A stretch of 64,000 nucleotides of DNA from Tetragenococcus osmophilus (GTDB lineage Bacteria; Bacillota; Bacilli; Lactobacillales; Enterococcaceae): assembly GCF_003795125.1 (NCBI RefSeq), contig NZ_CP027783.1, positions 372,001-436,000 of the forward strand, read 5' to 3'. Of this stretch, positions 62,469 to 64,000 are shown in pieces. Numbering within the stretch: position 1 is the stretch's first letter; the number at the start of each line of letters is the position of its first letter. The translations under genes and the position numbers were made by a program. The notes under the pieces were generated by a model that did not search any database, had not been told where the DNA came from, and saw only the letters and a program-made list of their open reading frames with translations.

Positions 62469-63233
62469 ATGAACCTATTAGAAATTCGTACATCTCAATA
62501 TATGCCAAAACTTTCCAATAATGATCTTCAAAGTTTAAAAGAAATAAATATCCATTATCACGATATTCCAGAGATTTTGATGAAGAATTTAGCTGATCGC
62601 TGCTATATTTCAATTTCTACGCTTCACCGTCTTATTTTAAAAATTGGGTTTAGTGGTTTTTCAGATTTTAAGCTTAGAATAACTGATGACCTTAAAACAA
62701 TTGAAACTGCTAAATTGTCTTCGTTTGATGAAGAAAATTATTTACAAAATTATTTGAATAATATTACACTTACAAAACGCTTAAATGAAGGAGAGATAAA
62801 AAAAGTCGCTAATGTCATTTTAGAGAAGACACATAGGTTTTGTTTTGGAACTGGATGGAAGCAAAAACAAGTTATCGATAACTTTTCAAATGATTTGTTA
62901 TACTATGGAGAATCTTTTATTACCTTACGGACAGAAAATGATCTTCGTCTTTCTGCTGATACAATGGATGAAAATTCAGTTCTGATTATTTTATCTTTAA
63001 GTGGAAACACTGAAAATTATAGTAAGATTCTTGAAACATGTAAGTTAAGAAATATCACTATTATTAGTATTACTTCTGATAAAATTAATTCCTTAAGTTC
63101 ACTTGCTGATTATTCATTATATTACAAAGAAAATGTTCTTGATGATATTGATAAACATTGGAATACTGGCGCTTTAGATTTTTTGGTTAATTATTTAATT
63201 GAAATTATTGTTTATCAGAAAGGTGAACAATAA
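62469..63233 (+). CDS. RpiR-family regulator of the GH4/ChbG/PTS operon
   Basis: This 254-residue protein has the RpiR helix-turn-helix (LADRCYISISTLHRLILKIGFSGFSDFKLRI, residues 40-72) and a C-terminal SIS domain (RFCFGTGWKQKQVIDNF, SVLIILSLSGNTENYSKI). It is divergent from the GH4 gene. GAGGAAAAACT precedes the ATG. It probably senses a phosphorylated amino sugar. The two RpiR proteins in this window are only distantly alike, so each likely serves its own operon. Confidence 0.9.
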   Translation: MNLLEIRTSQYMPKLSNNDLQSLKEINIHYHDIPEILMKNLADRCYISISTLHRLILKIGFSGFSDFKLRITDDLKTIETAKLSSFDEENYLQNYLNNITLTKRLNEGEIKKVANVILEKTHRFCFGTGWKQKQVIDNFSNDLLYYGESFITLRTENDLRLSADTMDENSVLIILSLSGNTENYSKILETCKLRNITIISITSDKINSLSSLADYSLYYKENVLDDIDKHWNTGALDFLVNYLIEIIVYQKGEQ

Positions 63234-63260
63234 ATAGAGGATAACTTATATATTTACACA

Positions 63261-63305
63261 AAAAAACGAACCCAGACCTCCACTAAGATCTGGGTTTATT
63301 TTTTT
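63261..63305. terminator. bidirectional terminator at the right end
   Basis: AACCCAGA pairs with TCTGGGTT; an A-tract lies before and a T-tract after the stem, serving both converging genes. Confidence 0.8.
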
Positions 63306-63993
63306 ACATAATAGAAATTTCTTTAGCCTCTACAACTTTCCTTCCGAAATCACTTTCTGGTAAATGATCGATCATATCTTGTAAGTCCTCTTTTACCAAA
63401 TTGGCTCCAAACAAGGGGCTACCGGGTTCTAAAATAATACCGTTTTTCAAGGGACCAATAAATAGTGGGTCAAACCCTAAGTCATCAATTATTTGTGCAA
63501 CAGTATTACCAGCTGAAACATCATCTGTTGTGTAAGCAATGGCTTTACGTCCATTTTCTTCCACTGAACGTGTCTCATCTTCTAAATCATGGTAGCCCAT
63601 ATGATTAAAAGCTTTGACTACAACACTATCTTCTAAAAAGTTTTGGACCACTTCTGAAGAGGAAACTTGGAAGTCCGAAATGGTATTTTCCTTTCCATCT
63701 ACTTCCCACCAATAATTCATCGCATCAATCACAATTTTTCCGGTTAATTCTACTTGCGGAATGGTTTGATATTTGCCAAGTGGTAAGGCTAGTAAGACAA
63801 TATCCGCTCTTTTAGCAGCTTCTTTTGCGGTTATTGCTTGTGCGCCAGGAGCTAACACTTCAACCGTTAATGAAATTTTTTCGACTGACCCTGATCCAGC
63901 AATGAGGACATCATAACCAGCAGCAACTGCTAAGCGTGCCAATGTCGTACCTAGCTTTCCTGCTCCTAAAATCCCGATTGTCATTTTATCCAT
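63304..63993 (-). CDS. NADP oxidoreductase, F420-dependent-reductase-like
   Basis: This 229-residue Rossmann-fold protein begins MTIGILGAGKLGTTLARLAVAAGYDVLIAGSGS, typical of the F420-dependent NADP oxidoreductase (NADP-binding) family. DIVLLALPLGKYQTIPQ and VVKAFNHMGYHDLEDE are other family features. Lactic acid bacteria lack F420, so the partner here is probably a flavin or NAD(P) only. The start could be 63993 or the ATG at 63984; only seven bases upstream are visible. A degenerate copy of its 3' end lies at 52091-52215. Function in the cell is not known. Confidence 0.85.
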   Translation of the reverse strand: MDKMTIGILGAGKLGTTLARLAVAAGYDVLIAGSGSVEKISLTVEVLAPGAQAITAKEAAKRADIVLLALPLGKYQTIPQVELTGKIVIDAMNYWWEVDGKENTISDFQVSSSEVVQNFLEDSVVVKAFNHMGYHDLEDETRSVEENGRKAIAYTTDDVSAGNTVAQIIDDLGFDPLFIGPLKNGIILEPGSPLFGANLVKEDLQDMIDHLPESDFGRKVVEAKEISIM

Positions 63994-64000
63994 TTGTTAC

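Overview
The window is AT-rich, tightly packed low-GC Firmicutes DNA: strong AGGAGG-type ribosome binding sites, many phosphotransferase systems (PTS), a methionine T-box leader instead of an S-box, cre-like sites and LicT/RpiR/PucR-type regulators. Together these point to a lactic acid bacterium of the Enterococcaceae. A strongly acidic surface loop in an ABC permease would suit a salt-tolerant genus such as Tetragenococcus, but the genus is an inference. No rRNA or tRNA gene was seen.

1-12.8 kb: an allantoate/ureidoglycolate fermentation regulon on the minus strand. It holds allantoate amidohydrolase (AllC), ureidoglycine aminohydrolase (AllE), two ureidoglycolate dehydrogenases (AllD; one cut by the window edge), a carbamate kinase, an MFS carrier, AllH and a 1003-residue natural fusion of AllF and AllG (oxamate carbamoyltransferase). 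A divergent PucR-type regulator and an alpha/beta hydrolase lie at the right end. The same ~37-bp promoter element precedes both transcription units (allFG and allC) and is the likely PucR site. The route runs from allantoate to oxalurate, then to oxamate plus carbamoyl phosphate, then to ATP.

12.8-21 kb: an IS256-family insertion sequence, a NERD nuclease-related protein, a Met T-box with metY-metA, an SDR-like protein without the usual catalytic Tyr/Lys, a ribokinase fragment and a PnuC transporter.

21-31.7 kb: a D-glucarate/galactarate island on the minus strand. It has a GntP permease, tartronate semialdehyde reductase, glucarate dehydratase, a DHDPS-family aldolase (apparently replacing GarL), a galactarate/talarate-type dehydratase and glycerate kinase. 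It also carries a truncated second glucarate dehydratase and a small galactarate dehydratase (garD) remnant. Two tandem mini-XRE regulators with a perfect palindromic operator and a frameshifted aldA-like gene follow.

32-36.2 kb: a two-ATPase ABC exporter under a divergent TetR regulator, with a permease carrying a triplicated acidic repeat, and a possible 20-residue peptide gene. 36.2-43.1 kb: a LicT/RAT-controlled beta-glucoside PTS operon, then DUF969-DUF979-pcp for pyroglutamyl peptides. 43.2-44 kb: a 41-bp-period array of palindromes beside a RelBE-like toxin-antitoxin pair.

44.2-53 kb: an LDH2-family dehydrogenase, an Nramp-like (YcsG-type) transporter, and a mannose-family PTS operon with a UPF0309 SIS protein and a MalY-type lyase whose substrate is unknown. 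Its leader closely resembles the leader upstream of the glucarate permease. A PRD regulator broken by an in-frame stop and a remnant of the reductase found at the right edge follow. 53-64 kb: a mannosylglycerate-type PTS/GH38 operon (mngA-mngB) behind an RpiR regulator, a GH4/ChbG/PTS operon for a chitobiose-like sugar with its own RpiR regulator, and an F420-reductase-like NAD(P) oxidoreductase at the edge.
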